The translations under genes and the position numbers were made by a program. A stretch of 10,335 bases of DNA from Clostridiales bacterium (GTDB lineage Bacteria > Bacillota > Clostridia > Clostridiales > Caloramatoraceae), in NCBI GenBank assembly GCA_026416355.1, contig JAOAFH010000146.1:1-10335 (forward strand). The letters run 5' to 3'. The notes beneath the pieces were generated by a model. It saw only the letters and a program-made list of their open reading frames with translations. It had not been told where the DNA came from and searched no databases. Positions 1 to 7,372 of the stretch are shown one piece after another; within the stretch, counting starts at the first letter, position 1, and each line of letters starts with the position of its first letter.

Positions 1-10
1 GTTAATTTTT

Positions 11-54
11 TACTAACTTATGAGTTCATAAACTCGTGAGTTGGTATTTTTTTT
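11..54 (+). terminator. Intrinsic terminator or attenuator hairpin
   Basis: A 16-bp stem (11-26 with 31-46, including three G-U pairs) closes a CATA loop and is followed directly by eight T (47-54). This is a textbook Rho-independent terminator on the plus strand. It most simply ends a gene lying left of the window. Because it sits about 100 nt upstream of an ABC-F gene, a class that is sometimes controlled by leader attenuation, it could also be a leader terminator. The sequence shown does not decide between the two. Confidence 0.8.
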
Positions 55-100
55 GAATTTTCAACTTAAAACTCTTCTTTTTTTATTTACAAATCTATAT

Positions 101-106
101 TATAAT
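101..106 (+). promoter_or_regulatory. Possible -10 box for the ABC-F gene
   Basis: A perfect TATAAT lies at 101-106 in a very AT-rich stretch between the hairpin at 11-54 and the start codon at 151. The region 16-18 nt upstream is only a T-run, so no convincing -35 box is seen. A TG-N-TATGCT extended -10 at 113-121 is an alternative. The SD, AAAGGAAAGGAAG at 132-144, is strong and well placed for the ATG at 151. Confidence 0.35.
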
Positions 107-150
107 AATGTTTGTTATGCTTATAAAATCTAAAGGAAAGGAAGCCAAAG

Positions 151-1707
151 ATGAGTATATTAACTGTTAAAAATTTAAGCCATGGTTTTGGAGATAGGGC
201 AATATTTGAAGATGTTTCTTTTAGACTATTAAATGGAGAACACATTGGATTAATTGGTGCAAATGGTGAAGGTAAATCAACATTTATGAACATCATTACA
301 GGTAGACTTGAGCCTGATGAAGGTACTATTGAATGGGCAAAAAGAGCCCGTGTTGGATACCTTGACCAACATACAGTTCTTCAAAAGGGACAAACTATCC
401 GTGACGTTTTAAAATCAGCATTCAACTATCTATTTGATCTTGAGGCTGAATATAATCAAATTTGTGAAAAGCTTGCAGAAGTTAGTCCTGAGGAAATGGA
501 AAGTCTTCTTGAGGATATGGGAACAATTCAAGACATTTTAACACATAATGACTTTTATATAATAGATGCTAAGGTTGAGGAAATTGCAAGGGGACTTGGA
601 CTTACTGATATTGGACTTGAGCGTGATGTTCATGATTTAAGTGGTGGACAAAGAACAAAGGTTTTACTTGCAAAACTTCTTCTTGAGAAGCCAGACATAC
701 TTTTACTTGACGAGCCTACAAACTATCTTGATGAGCAACACATAGAATGGCTAAAGAAATATCTACTTGATTATGAAAATGCATTTATATTAATAAGCCA
801 CGACATACCTTTCTTAAACAGCGTTGTTAATTTAATATATCACATGGAAAACAAACAATTAACTAGATATGTCGGAAACTATGACGATTTTGTTAGGGTG
901 TATGAAGCTAAAAAACAACAGCTAGAGGCAGCATACAAAAAGCAACAACAAGAAATTGCAGAACTTAAGGACTTTATAGCTAGAAACAAGGCAAGAGTTG
1001 CAACAAGAAATATGGCGATGTCTAGACAAAAGAAGCTTGAAAAAATGGAGATTATTGAACTTGCAAAGGAAAAACCAAAGCCAGAGTTTAACTTTAAAGA
1101 AGCTAGAACTTCCGGTAAAGTTATATTTGAAACAAGGGATTTAGTAATAGGATATGATTCACCTTTATCTAAACCACTTAATCTTAGAATGGAAAGAGGA
1201 CAAAAGATTGCTTTAATTGGAGCAAACGGTCTTGGAAAAACAACTCTTTTAAGAAGTATATTGGGAGAAATAAAGGCAATATCAGGTGAAGTTGAGCTTG
1301 GAGATTATCTACACATTGGATATTTTGAGCAAGAAATAAAGGAAAATAACTATAACACTTGTATTGAGGAAGTATGGAACGAGTTCCCTTCATTTACACA
1401 GTATGAGATTAGAGCAGCACTTGCAAAATGTGGACTTACTACAAAGCAAATAGAAAGCAAGGTAATGGTTTTAAGTGGAGGGGAACAGGCTAAGGTAAGA
1501 CTATGTAAACTAATTAATAAAGAAACAAACCTACTTGTTCTAGACGAGCCTACAAACCATCTTGATGTTGATGCTAAAGAAGAACTTAAACGAGCACTTA
1601 AGGAATATAAGGGAAGTGTACTTTTAATATGCCACGAACCTGAGTTTTATCAAGATGTAGTAACAGATATTTGGAACTGCGAAACTTGGACAACTAAGGT
1701 TATATAA
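151..1707 (+). CDS. yfmM: ABC-F family ATPase, YfmM type
   Basis: This is a soluble protein of 518 residues with two ABC ATPase domains and no membrane segment, which defines the ABC-F class of ribosome-associated translation factors. Domain 1 has Walker A GANGEGKST (36-44), signature LSGGQ (163-167), Walker B ILLLDEP (183-189, catalytic Glu188) and switch His217. A lysine- and glutamine-rich linker (about 233-325, containing ARNKARVATRNMAMSRQKK at 277-295) is the arm that ABC-F proteins insert towards the ribosomal P/E site. Domain 2 has GANGLGKTT (357-365), LSGGE (441-445), LLVLDEP (461-467, Glu466) and His495. Both ATPase sites look intact. Length and sequence match my memory of Bacillus subtilis YfmM. 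The exact role of that subfamily is poorly defined; antibiotic resistance cannot be claimed from sequence. It is a monocistronic gene, followed 3 nt after its stop by a terminator-like repeat. Confidence 0.93.
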   Translation: MSILTVKNLSHGFGDRAIFEDVSFRLLNGEHIGLIGANGEGKSTFMNIITGRLEPDEGTIEWAKRARVGYLDQHTVLQKGQTIRDVLKSAFNYLFDLEAEYNQICEKLAEVSPEEMESLLEDMGTIQDILTHNDFYIIDAKVEEIARGLGLTDIGLERDVHDLSGGQRTKVLLAKLLLEKPDILLLDEPTNYLDEQHIEWLKKYLLDYENAFILISHDIPFLNSVVNLIYHMENKQLTRYVGNYDDFVRVYEAKKQQLEAAYKKQQQEIAELKDFIARNKARVATRNMAMSRQKKLEKMEIIELAKEKPKPEFNFKEARTSGKVIFETRDLVIGYDSPLSKPLNLRMERGQKIALIGANGLGKTTLLRSILGEIKAISGEVELGDYLHIGYFEQEIKENNYNTCIEEVWNEFPSFTQYEIRAALAKCGLTTKQIESKVMVLSGGEQAKVRLCKLINKETNLLVLDEPTNHLDVDAKEELKRALKEYKGSVLLICHEPEFYQDVVTDIWNCETWTTKVI

Positions 1708-1710
1708 TTG

Positions 1711-1776
1711 GTGCCACCCAGGTGAAAACGGAATTATGGATGTAATTTCCACAGTTCCAATTCACCTGGGTGGCAC
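1711..1776 (+). repeat. 66-bp palindromic repeat, copy 1
   Basis: Perfect 16-bp terminal inverted repeats (GTGCCACCCAGGTGAA at 1711-1726, its complement at 1761-1776) enclose a second inner stem (GGAATTATGGA at 1730-1740 with TCCACAGTTCC at 1748-1758, one A-C mismatch and one G-U pair). The whole unit folds into one long hairpin. The same 66-bp design recurs at 2047-2112, reversed at 8063-8128, and degenerate at 9885-9947. No target-site duplication is evident in the flanks. Copies 1 and 2 share short flanks: ATTG before and TTTTTAGT after. Confidence 0.92.
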
Positions 1777-1781
1777 TTTTT
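1711..1781 (+). terminator. Terminator of the ABC-F gene, formed by repeat copy 1
   Basis: The GC-rich 16-bp outer stem of repeat copy 1 is followed immediately by five T (1777-1781). It begins 3 nt after the stop codon of the ABC-F gene. On the opposite strand the hairpin is not followed by a T-run, so termination should be one-directional. Confidence 0.85.
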
Positions 1782-1787
1782 AGTGTA

Positions 1788-1816
1788 TTGTAAATTTTCT
1801 TTTAGTCATTTATACT
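1788..1816 (+). promoter_or_regulatory. Sigma-A-type promoter of the small gene
   Basis: TTGTAA (1788-1793), a 17-nt spacer and TATACT (1811-1816) form a credible vegetative promoter. It starts 12 nt beyond repeat copy 1 and is 32 nt upstream of the start codon. An overlapping TATAAT (1816-1821) has no good -35 partner. Confidence 0.6.
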
Positions 1817-1847
1817 ATAATTAAAATAGTGTGAAGGTGGTTTTATT

Positions 1848-2042
1848 ATGGTTCAAAATATCCTAAACACATTTAGTGCAAGTAGTTGCATGATGGCAAA
1901 TATTATTAAATCAAATTCTCCTGATTTAAAACAAGTAGGTAGTATTTATTATCTTCAGCCTGAAGGAATACAATTTGTTGGTGTTACGGCCTATATTACT
2001 CAATACATAAACATTGGAAGCAATTTTAATGCGGTTGCATAA
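1848..2042 (+). CDS. Small protein of unknown function, 64 residues
   Basis: I do not recognise this protein. It is supported as a real gene by its signals: a promoter at 1788-1816, an SD AAGGTGG (1834-1840) 7 nt before the ATG, and a terminator-type repeat 4 nt after the TAA. The product is neutral and uncharged for long stretches. It has an Asn/Ser-rich N-terminal half with one Cys (14) and two Met (15-16), and a C-terminal half rich in Ile, Val, Tyr and Gln (IYYLQPEG at 33-40, then VGVTAYITQYINIG) that reads like short beta strands. There is no signal peptide, clear membrane helix or metal-binding cluster. The gene lies between two same-orientation copies of the 66-bp repeat and converges with ilvE. 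No function is proposed. Confidence 0.65.
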   Translation: MVQNILNTFSASSCMMANIIKSNSPDLKQVGSIYYLQPEGIQFVGVTAYITQYINIGSNFNAVA

Positions 2043-2046
2043 ATTG

Positions 2047-2112
2047 GTGTCACCTAAGTGAAAGTGAAATTATAGATATTATATCCATAATTTTAATTCA
2101 CCTGGGTGGCAC
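2047..2112 (+). repeat. 66-bp palindromic repeat, copy 2
   Basis: It has the same length and layout as copy 1. The right arm (2097-2112) is identical to the family arm. The left arm (GTGTCACCTAAGTGAA, 2047-2062) has three transitions; two are C to T changes that still pair as G-U in the plus-strand RNA, and one gives an A-C mismatch. The inner stem has AAATTAT paired with ATAATTT, with changed but still complementary bases relative to copy 1. Confidence 0.88.
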
Positions 2113-2119
2113 TTTTTTT
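2047..2119 (+). terminator. Terminator of the small gene, formed by repeat copy 2
   Basis: The hairpin of copy 2 is followed by seven T (2113-2119) and begins 4 nt after the stop of the 64-residue gene. The end of this T-run also encodes, on the other strand, the TAA stop of ilvE (2118-2120). Read on the minus strand the hairpin has no U-run, so it is not an obvious terminator for the ilv operon. Confidence 0.8.
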
Positions 2120-3032
2120 AGTACACTGGTGTACACATATGCATATATTTTGGGTTATTGCCACAAGCGGCATTCATTAGTAAGTCCTTTATTTTCAGAG
2201 CAACTTCTCCTGGTTTTCCGTCTCCTACTGTCCTTCTATCCACCTCAACAACAGGTGCAACCTCCATTGCTGTTCCGCTAAAGAACACTTCATCGGCTGA
2301 ATATAACTCTGTTCTTGAGATGCTTCTTTCTTCAACAGGAAGTTTAAGTTCATCTTTAACAATTCTTATTACCATATCCCTTGTTATTCCTTCAAGTATG
2401 TTATCTGAAGCAGGTGGAGTAACAACTTTTCCATTTTTAAATATGAATATATTTTCACCAGGCCCTTCACATACCTTGCCATCATCTGTTAAAAATATTG
2501 CCTCATCATAGCCATTTCTAACAGCCTCCATTGAAGCTAGTGCAGAATTTAGGTATCCTCCTGTTGGTTTTGTTCTTGCTGGTATCATGTTGTCTGATAT
2601 TCTTCTCCAAGATGAAACACAAACCCTAAATGCCTCTTTGTCCATAAACTTATTTAGTGGCTGACAATATATAACTATTTTATCTTCATCATCATATAAT
2701 GTTGGAGCTAGCTTACTTGAATCTTTGTATGCCACAGGTCTTATATATACTGTTGTTTTAAAGTTATTTCTCTTTAAAAGTTCAACTGTTGCACTACATA
2801 ATTCATCAACAGTAAATGGAATATTTATATAAAGTGCCTTGCATGATTGAAGAAGTCTCTCATAGTGTTCCCTCATTCTAAAAACATAAAGCTGCCCCTT
2901 TTCTTCATTCCAATAGGCTCTTATCCCCTCAAAACAACCAAGTCCATAGTTAAAGGCTTTACTTCTTACACTTATTTTTATATCATCTTCCTTCACAAAT
3001 TCTCCTTGATAAAAAGCTAAATAATCGTTCAT
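2118..3032 (-). CDS. ilvE: Branched-chain amino acid aminotransferase
   Basis: PLP-dependent class IV aminotransferase that transfers amino groups between glutamate and the 2-oxoacids of Val, Ile and Leu; cytoplasmic. With the chosen start it has 304 residues, close to the E. coli enzyme. The PLP lysine is in ARTKPTGGYLNS (Lys155), the cofactor glutamate region is CEGPGENIF (about 188-196), and the phosphate-binding motifs are GITRD and SGTAMEVAPV. An ATG at 3041 would add three residues, but the SD AAGGGGG (3042-3048) touches it directly. The ATG at 3032 has 9 nt of spacing and is preferred. That puts the start 1 nt after the ilvB stop, consistent with translational coupling. It is the last gene of the operon, and its stop codon lies in the T-run of the convergent repeat. 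A D-amino-acid or aminodeoxychorismate enzyme is unlikely given the context. Confidence 0.95.
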   Translation of the reverse strand: MNDYLAFYQGEFVKEDDIKISVRSKAFNYGLGCFEGIRAYWNEEKGQLYVFRMREHYERLLQSCKALYINIPFTVDELCSATVELLKRNNFKTTVYIRPVAYKDSSKLAPTLYDDEDKIVIYCQPLNKFMDKEAFRVCVSSWRRISDNMIPARTKPTGGYLNSALASMEAVRNGYDEAIFLTDDGKVCEGPGENIFIFKNGKVVTPPASDNILEGITRDMVIRIVKDELKLPVEERSISRTELYSADEVFFSGTAMEVAPVVEVDRRTVGDGKPGEVALKIKDLLMNAACGNNPKYMHMCTPVY

Positions 3033-3033
3033 T

Positions 3034-4695
3034 TTATTCATCCCCCTTAAATATCATATTGTTTATTGGCATGCCTGGTGGAACGATTGGATAAACGCTC
3101 TCATCCTTTAGAATATTACACTCAATAAATAAAGGCTCTGTTAGCTTGTCAAAACTGTCTAATACCTGTTGTAGCTCCTCCATTTTAGATACCCTATACC
3201 CTTCTATTCCATAGGCATTTGCTAATTTAACATAGTCAACATCCTCTGTAATGTCTGTTTCGCAGTATCTTGCCCTACTAAACATTCTTTGCCACTGCCT
3301 AACCATCCCTAATGTCTTGTTGTTCATTAATACTATTAATATTGGAAGTTTATATTTTGATACTGTTGAGAGCTCATTGCAGTTCATTCTAAAACTTCCA
3401 TCCCCTGTTATCAAAACTACATCACTATCTTTATTTGCAACTTTACATCCAATAGCTGCTCCAAGCCCAAAACCCATTGTACCAAGCCCACCAGATGTAA
3501 TAAAACTTCTCATGTTTTTAAATTTAAAATGCTGTGCCGTCCACATTTGATGCTGTCCCACATCTGTTGCAACAAAACACCCATTTTCAAACTTTTTATT
3601 TATTGCCTCTATTATATTTTTAGGAATAAATTCACTTTTATCTTGACGCTGCTTTATCCTATAACTTTCTATTTCAAAAAACCATAGCTTTCTGTCCACA
3701 TTATCCACATAACTTATTAAGTCATTTAATATTTCTTTTATATCCCCCACCAAAGAAACATCTGGTTTTATGTTTTTTCCAAATTCGCTTTCATCTATAT
3801 CTATGTGTATTATCTTTGCCATTTTAGCAAATTCATCATTTTTCCCTATTACTCTATCGCTAAACCTAGCCCCAACCGCAATAAGTAGGTCACAATTGGC
3901 AACTGCAAGGTTTGCCTCCCTAAAACCATGCATACCCACAAGCCCTAATGACAAGCTGTCTTCTCTATCTATTGTCCCAAGCCCCATTAATGTATTTACA
4001 ACAGGTATATTTGCTTTTTTAGCAAGATTTACAAGCTCTTTGTGAGCACAGGATGTTTTAACTCCTCCACCTGCATAAATTATAGGCCTTTTAGAACAAT
4101 TTATCATGTATGCTGCCCTTTTTATAACCTCAACATCATTTTCTAAAACCTGCTCCCCCTTAAATATTTCCTCTCTTTTATACTCTGCCTTATTTAAAAA
4201 CACATCCTTTGTTATATCAATAAGAACCGGACCTGGTCTTCCTTCCTTTGCAATTTTAAATGCTTCTCTAATTGTAGGTGCAAGATTGTTAATGTCCTTT
4301 ACTAAATAGTTGTTTTTGGTTATTGGAATTGTTACCCCTGTTATATCTATCTCTTGAAAGGAGTCTTTTCCTAAAAGATTGCTTGGAACTTGCCCAGTTA
4401 TTACAACAATTGGAGATGAGTCCATGTATGCTGTTGCAATCCCCGTTACTGTGTTTGTTGCACCAGGCCCTGATGTTGCAATGCATACTCCCACCTTGCC
4501 TGTGCTCCTTGCGTATGCGTCTGCTGCATGTACCGCTCCCTGTTCATGTGCTGTCCTTATGTGTGTAAAATAACCTAGTTCATCATAAAGTGCATCATAT
4601 AGAGGTATAACTGCTCCTCCTGGATAACCAAATAAAGTGTCAACCCCCTGCTCCTTTAAACATTCTAGTACAATTTGTGCTCCCGTTAACAACAT
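3034..4695 (-). CDS. ilvB: Acetolactate synthase, large (catalytic) subunit
   Basis: ThDP-dependent enzyme that joins two pyruvates into acetolactate (Val/Leu route), or pyruvate and 2-oxobutyrate into acetohydroxybutyrate (Ile route). It has 553 residues, the usual family length. The N-terminal ThDP domain has FGYPGG (22-27) and the activating Glu51 in AHEQGA. GQVPSNLLGKDSFQEID (101-117) and GARFSDR (275-281) are typical of the FAD-containing anabolic enzyme rather than the catabolic FAD-free AlsS. The C-terminal ThDP/Mg motif runs from GDGSFRMN (431-438) to NNK (458-460), followed by MVRQWQ (464-469). SD GGGGGTG (4702-4708) lies just upstream of the ATG, and 17 nt separate it from ilvD. Unusually, it is not adjacent to the ACT-type small subunit, which is the first gene of the operon. 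Confidence 0.96.
   Translation of the reverse strand: MLLTGAQIVLECLKEQGVDTLFGYPGGAVIPLYDALYDELGYFTHIRTAHEQGAVHAADAYARSTGKVGVCIATSGPGATNTVTGIATAYMDSSPIVVITGQVPSNLLGKDSFQEIDITGVTIPITKNNYLVKDINNLAPTIREAFKIAKEGRPGPVLIDITKDVFLNKAEYKREEIFKGEQVLENDVEVIKRAAYMINCSKRPIIYAGGGVKTSCAHKELVNLAKKANIPVVNTLMGLGTIDREDSLSLGLVGMHGFREANLAVANCDLLIAVGARFSDRVIGKNDEFAKMAKIIHIDIDESEFGKNIKPDVSLVGDIKEILNDLISYVDNVDRKLWFFEIESYRIKQRQDKSEFIPKNIIEAINKKFENGCFVATDVGQHQMWTAQHFKFKNMRSFITSGGLGTMGFGLGAAIGCKVANKDSDVVLITGDGSFRMNCNELSTVSKYKLPILIVLMNNKTLGMVRQWQRMFSRARYCETDITEDVDYVKLANAYGIEGYRVSKMEELQQVLDSFDKLTEPLFIECNILKDESVYPIVPPGMPINNMIFKGDE
3042..3048 (-). promoter_or_regulatory. SD of ilvE, decides its start
   Basis: AAGGGGG, read on the minus strand within the last codons of ilvB. 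It abuts the upstream ATG (3041), which is too close for initiation, and sits 9 nt from the ATG at 3032. The downstream ATG is therefore the likely start. Confidence 0.65.
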
Positions 4696-4712
4696 GCTTG
4701 CACCCCCAAAAA

Positions 4713-6374
4713 TTAATCTAACTTTAAAACCGCCCCTGTTGCTGCCGATGTAACTAACTTTACATATTTTGATAAATATCCTTTATATTCTTTAGTCTTT
4801 ATTTTTAAGCTCTCTTTTCTTGCCTCAAGTTCATCTTGTGAAACTAAAAGTTCAAGCACTCCTTTTTCAATATCTATATAAATTTTGTCCCCCTCTTTAA
4901 CTAACGCTATTGTTCCTCCTTCACTTGCCTCAGGTGAGATATGTCCAATTGCAGCACCTCTAGTTCCCCCAGAAAATCTGCCATCTGTTAAAAGTGCCAC
5001 ATCCTCATCAAGCCCCATTCCTGAAAGTGCTGATGTTGGAGTCAGCATCTCCCTCATGCCTGGCCCTCCCTTTGGCCCTTCATATCTTATTACAACAGCA
5101 TCACCTTTATTTATCTCTCCAGTTAATATAGCCATTGTTGCATCCTCTTCACTGTCAAATACCCGAGCCCTTAATGTAGCCTTCATCATTTTATTTGATA
5201 CGGCAGATTTTTTAACAACAGCACCCATTGGAGATAGATTGCCAAACAAAACTTTAATTCCCCCTGTTTTGCTATATGGATTTTCTACATTTGCAATAAC
5301 TTTTCCATCTCCATATGGAGCATCCTTTATCCTCTCCCCTAATGTCTTTAAGCTAACAGTCATGCAGTCTAAATCTAAAAGCTCAAGTTTTGATAATTCC
5401 TTCATTACAGCTGAAATTCCACCTGCCATATATAAATCCTCTATATGATATCCACCAGCTGGGCTTAATCTGCAAAGATTAGGTGTTTTTTCACTTATTT
5501 CGTTTATCTTCTCTAAATTTAGCTTAATTCCAGCCTCATGGGCAATTGCTGTCAGATGAAGAACTGTATTTGTTGAACATCCAAGTGCCATATCCACAGT
5601 TAGTGCATTCTTAAATGCCTTATCTGTTAGTATTTTTGATGGAGTTATATTTTTATTAACAAGCTCCATTATCTTAAATCCTGCCTCTTTGGCTAGCCTT
5701 TTTCTCTCTGAATAAACTGCTGGTATTGTTCCATTTCCTTCTAATGCTAGTCCTAAGGCCTCTGCCATACAATTCATTGAATTTGCTGTAAACATACCTG
5801 AACATGACCCACAGGTTGGGCAGGCACAGTTTTCTAATCTTTTAAGTTCATCCTCTGTCATCTCACCATTTGAATATTTACCTACTCCTTCAAATACAGT
5901 TGTTAAATCAACTTTTTTATTGTTAAATCTTCCTGCAAGCATTGGTCCACCACTTACAATAATAGATGGAATATCAAGTCTTGCAGCTGCCATCATCATA
6001 CCAGGTACAACCTTATCGCAGTTTGGTATTAAAACAATTCCATCTAAGCTATGTGCCAAAACCATTGTTTCTATTGTGTCTGCAATAAGTTCTCTACTTG
6101 CTAGAGAATATTTCATTCCCTCATGATTCATTGCAAGTCCATCACATACTGCGATTGTTGGAAACTCAAATGGAACTCCCCCTGCCATTTTAATTCCGGT
6201 CTTAACTGCTTCTGCAATGCTATTTAGCTCTAAATGCCCTGGAACAATTTCATTAAAGGAGTTAACAACTCCAATAAATGGTCTTTTTATTTCTTCATCT
6301 GTAAGACCCAATGATTTTAAAAGTGCCCTATGTGGTGCACGAGATACCCCAACTTTTAAATTATCACTTCTCAT
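4713..6374 (-). CDS. ilvD: Dihydroxyacid dehydratase
   Basis: Iron-sulfur enzyme that dehydrates 2,3-dihydroxyisovalerate and 2,3-dihydroxy-3-methylvalerate to the 2-oxoacids, third step of Val/Ile synthesis. It has 553 residues, full length. Motifs include IPNCDKVVPGM (Cys119), CPTCGSCSGMFTANSMNC (185-202, cluster Cys191), GCSTNT (265-270) and LLTDGRFSGGTRG (461-473, likely catalytic Ser468). At the position where plant and mycobacterial [2Fe-2S] enzymes have a third cysteine (motif ending PCN), this protein has VPGH with Gly46, as in the E. coli enzyme. By family knowledge this points to an oxygen-sensitive [4Fe-4S] cluster, fitting an anaerobe. The SD AAGGAGTG (6381-6388) overlaps the end of ilvC and only 4 nt separate the two genes. 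The related sugar-acid dehydratases are excluded by operon context. Confidence 0.96.
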   Translation of the reverse strand: MRSDNLKVGVSRAPHRALLKSLGLTDEEIKRPFIGVVNSFNEIVPGHLELNSIAEAVKTGIKMAGGVPFEFPTIAVCDGLAMNHEGMKYSLASRELIADTIETMVLAHSLDGIVLIPNCDKVVPGMMMAAARLDIPSIIVSGGPMLAGRFNNKKVDLTTVFEGVGKYSNGEMTEDELKRLENCACPTCGSCSGMFTANSMNCMAEALGLALEGNGTIPAVYSERKRLAKEAGFKIMELVNKNITPSKILTDKAFKNALTVDMALGCSTNTVLHLTAIAHEAGIKLNLEKINEISEKTPNLCRLSPAGGYHIEDLYMAGGISAVMKELSKLELLDLDCMTVSLKTLGERIKDAPYGDGKVIANVENPYSKTGGIKVLFGNLSPMGAVVKKSAVSNKMMKATLRARVFDSEEDATMAILTGEINKGDAVVIRYEGPKGGPGMREMLTPTSALSGMGLDEDVALLTDGRFSGGTRGAAIGHISPEASEGGTIALVKEGDKIYIDIEKGVLELLVSQDELEARKESLKIKTKEYKGYLSKYVKLVTSAATGAVLKLD

Positions 6375-6378
6375 GCTT

Positions 6379-7371
6379 TCACTCCTTTATCCAAGACATC
6401 ATTTTTCTAAGATTTTTACCAACTTCAACCATTGGATGTTCTAGCTCCTTTTTCTTCATTGCATTAAACATTGGCCTGTTAAGTTGATTTTCTAAAATCC
6501 ATTCCCTTGCAAACTTTCCACTTTGAATTTCACTTAAAACCTTCTTCATTTCAGCTCTTGTGTTTTCATTTACAATCCTTTTTCCAACCATATAGTCGCC
6601 ATATTCTGCTGTATCACTAACGCTGTATCTCATCTTTTCAAATCCACCTTCATAAAGAAGATCAACGATAAGTTTCATTTCGTGAAGACATTCAAAATAT
6701 GCAATCTCCTTTTGGTATCCTGCCTCAACTAAAGTGTCAAAACCTGCTTTAATAAGCTCCGTAACTCCCCCACAAAGAACTGCTTGTTCTCCAAATAGGT
6801 CTGTTTCTGTCTCCTCTTTAAATGTTGTTTCAATAACTCCTGCCCTTGTTGCACCAATTCCTTTTGCATAGCAAAGAGCTAAATCCTTAGCACGTCCTGT
6901 ATAGTCTTGATATACAGCAACTAATGCAGGAACTCCCTTTCCCTCTTGATATACTCTTCTAACTAAGTGGCCTGGGCCCTTTGGAGCAACCATAAATACA
7001 TCCACATCTTTATTTGGAACAATTTGATTAAAGTGAATATTAAATCCATGGGCAAAGGCTAGTGCACTTCCTTCTTTTAAATTAGGTTTTACATATTTTT
7101 CATACACATCCCTTTGCTTTTCGTCTGGTATAAGCATCATAACAACATCACTTACCCTAACTGCTTCATCAACAGTTAAAACTTCGAATCCATCCATCTG
7201 TGCCCTTTCCCAAGACTTGCTTCCACTATAAAGTCCAACAACTACATCTACTCCACTTTCCTTTAAGTTTAGTGCGTGTGCATGACCTTGGCTGCCATAC
7301 CCTAAAACTGCAACCCTCTTTCCATTTAACAATTCTAAATTCGCATCATTTTCATAAAACATTTTTACCAT
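6379..7371 (-). CDS. ilvC: Ketol-acid reductoisomerase (class I)
   Basis: Mg- and NAD(P)H-dependent alkyl migration and reduction of acetolactate or acetohydroxybutyrate; second common step of Val/Ile synthesis. At 330 residues it is the short class I form. The Rossmann motif is GYGSQGHA (24-31). Active-site residues seen are His108 (AFAHGF), Lys131 (KGPGH), Asp191 and Glu195 (DLFGEQ), Glu227 and Glu231 (FECLHE) and Ser252. The coenzyme loop reads GLYSGSKSW (46-54). Ser51 and Ser53, which hold the NADPH 2'-phosphate in the family, are kept, while the frequent Arg after GL is Tyr48. NADPH use is therefore inferred, not proved. The ATG at 7371 is 1 nt after the ilvN stop, with AAAGGGGG upstream (7381-7388). 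An in-frame ATG at 7362 is possible but less well spaced. Confidence 0.96.
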   Translation of the reverse strand: MVKMFYENDANLELLNGKRVAVLGYGSQGHAHALNLKESGVDVVVGLYSGSKSWERAQMDGFEVLTVDEAVRVSDVVMMLIPDEKQRDVYEKYVKPNLKEGSALAFAHGFNIHFNQIVPNKDVDVFMVAPKGPGHLVRRVYQEGKGVPALVAVYQDYTGRAKDLALCYAKGIGATRAGVIETTFKEETETDLFGEQAVLCGGVTELIKAGFDTLVEAGYQKEIAYFECLHEMKLIVDLLYEGGFEKMRYSVSDTAEYGDYMVGKRIVNENTRAEMKKVLSEIQSGKFAREWILENQLNRPMFNAMKKKELEHPMVEVGKNLRKMMSWIKE

Positions 7372-7372
7372 T

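Noticed and set aside
1711..1776. The 66-bp repeat as a classical MITE with target-site duplication
   Set aside because: No duplicated flank was found at any copy; shared flanks of copies 1 and 2 look like part of the element or of a common origin. Mobility stays an inference.
1848..2042. Small ORF as a toxin, bacteriocin or spore-germination protein
   Set aside because: No leader motif, membrane helix, antitoxin partner or family motif that I recognise; any such name would be a guess.
2121..2146. Palindromes GTACACTGGTGTAC and ATATGCATAT as operators
   Set aside because: They lie within the last codons of ilvE, are short, and no gene start is near; chance or codon content explains them.
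2158..2511. 117-codon plus-strand open frame inside ilvE
   Set aside because: Antisense shadow of the aminotransferase; Ser/Thr/Pro-rich composition is typical of such shadows, and there is no SD.
4885..5448. 187-codon plus-strand open frame inside ilvD
   Set aside because: Antisense shadow of a full-length conserved gene, with no SD and no recognisable protein.
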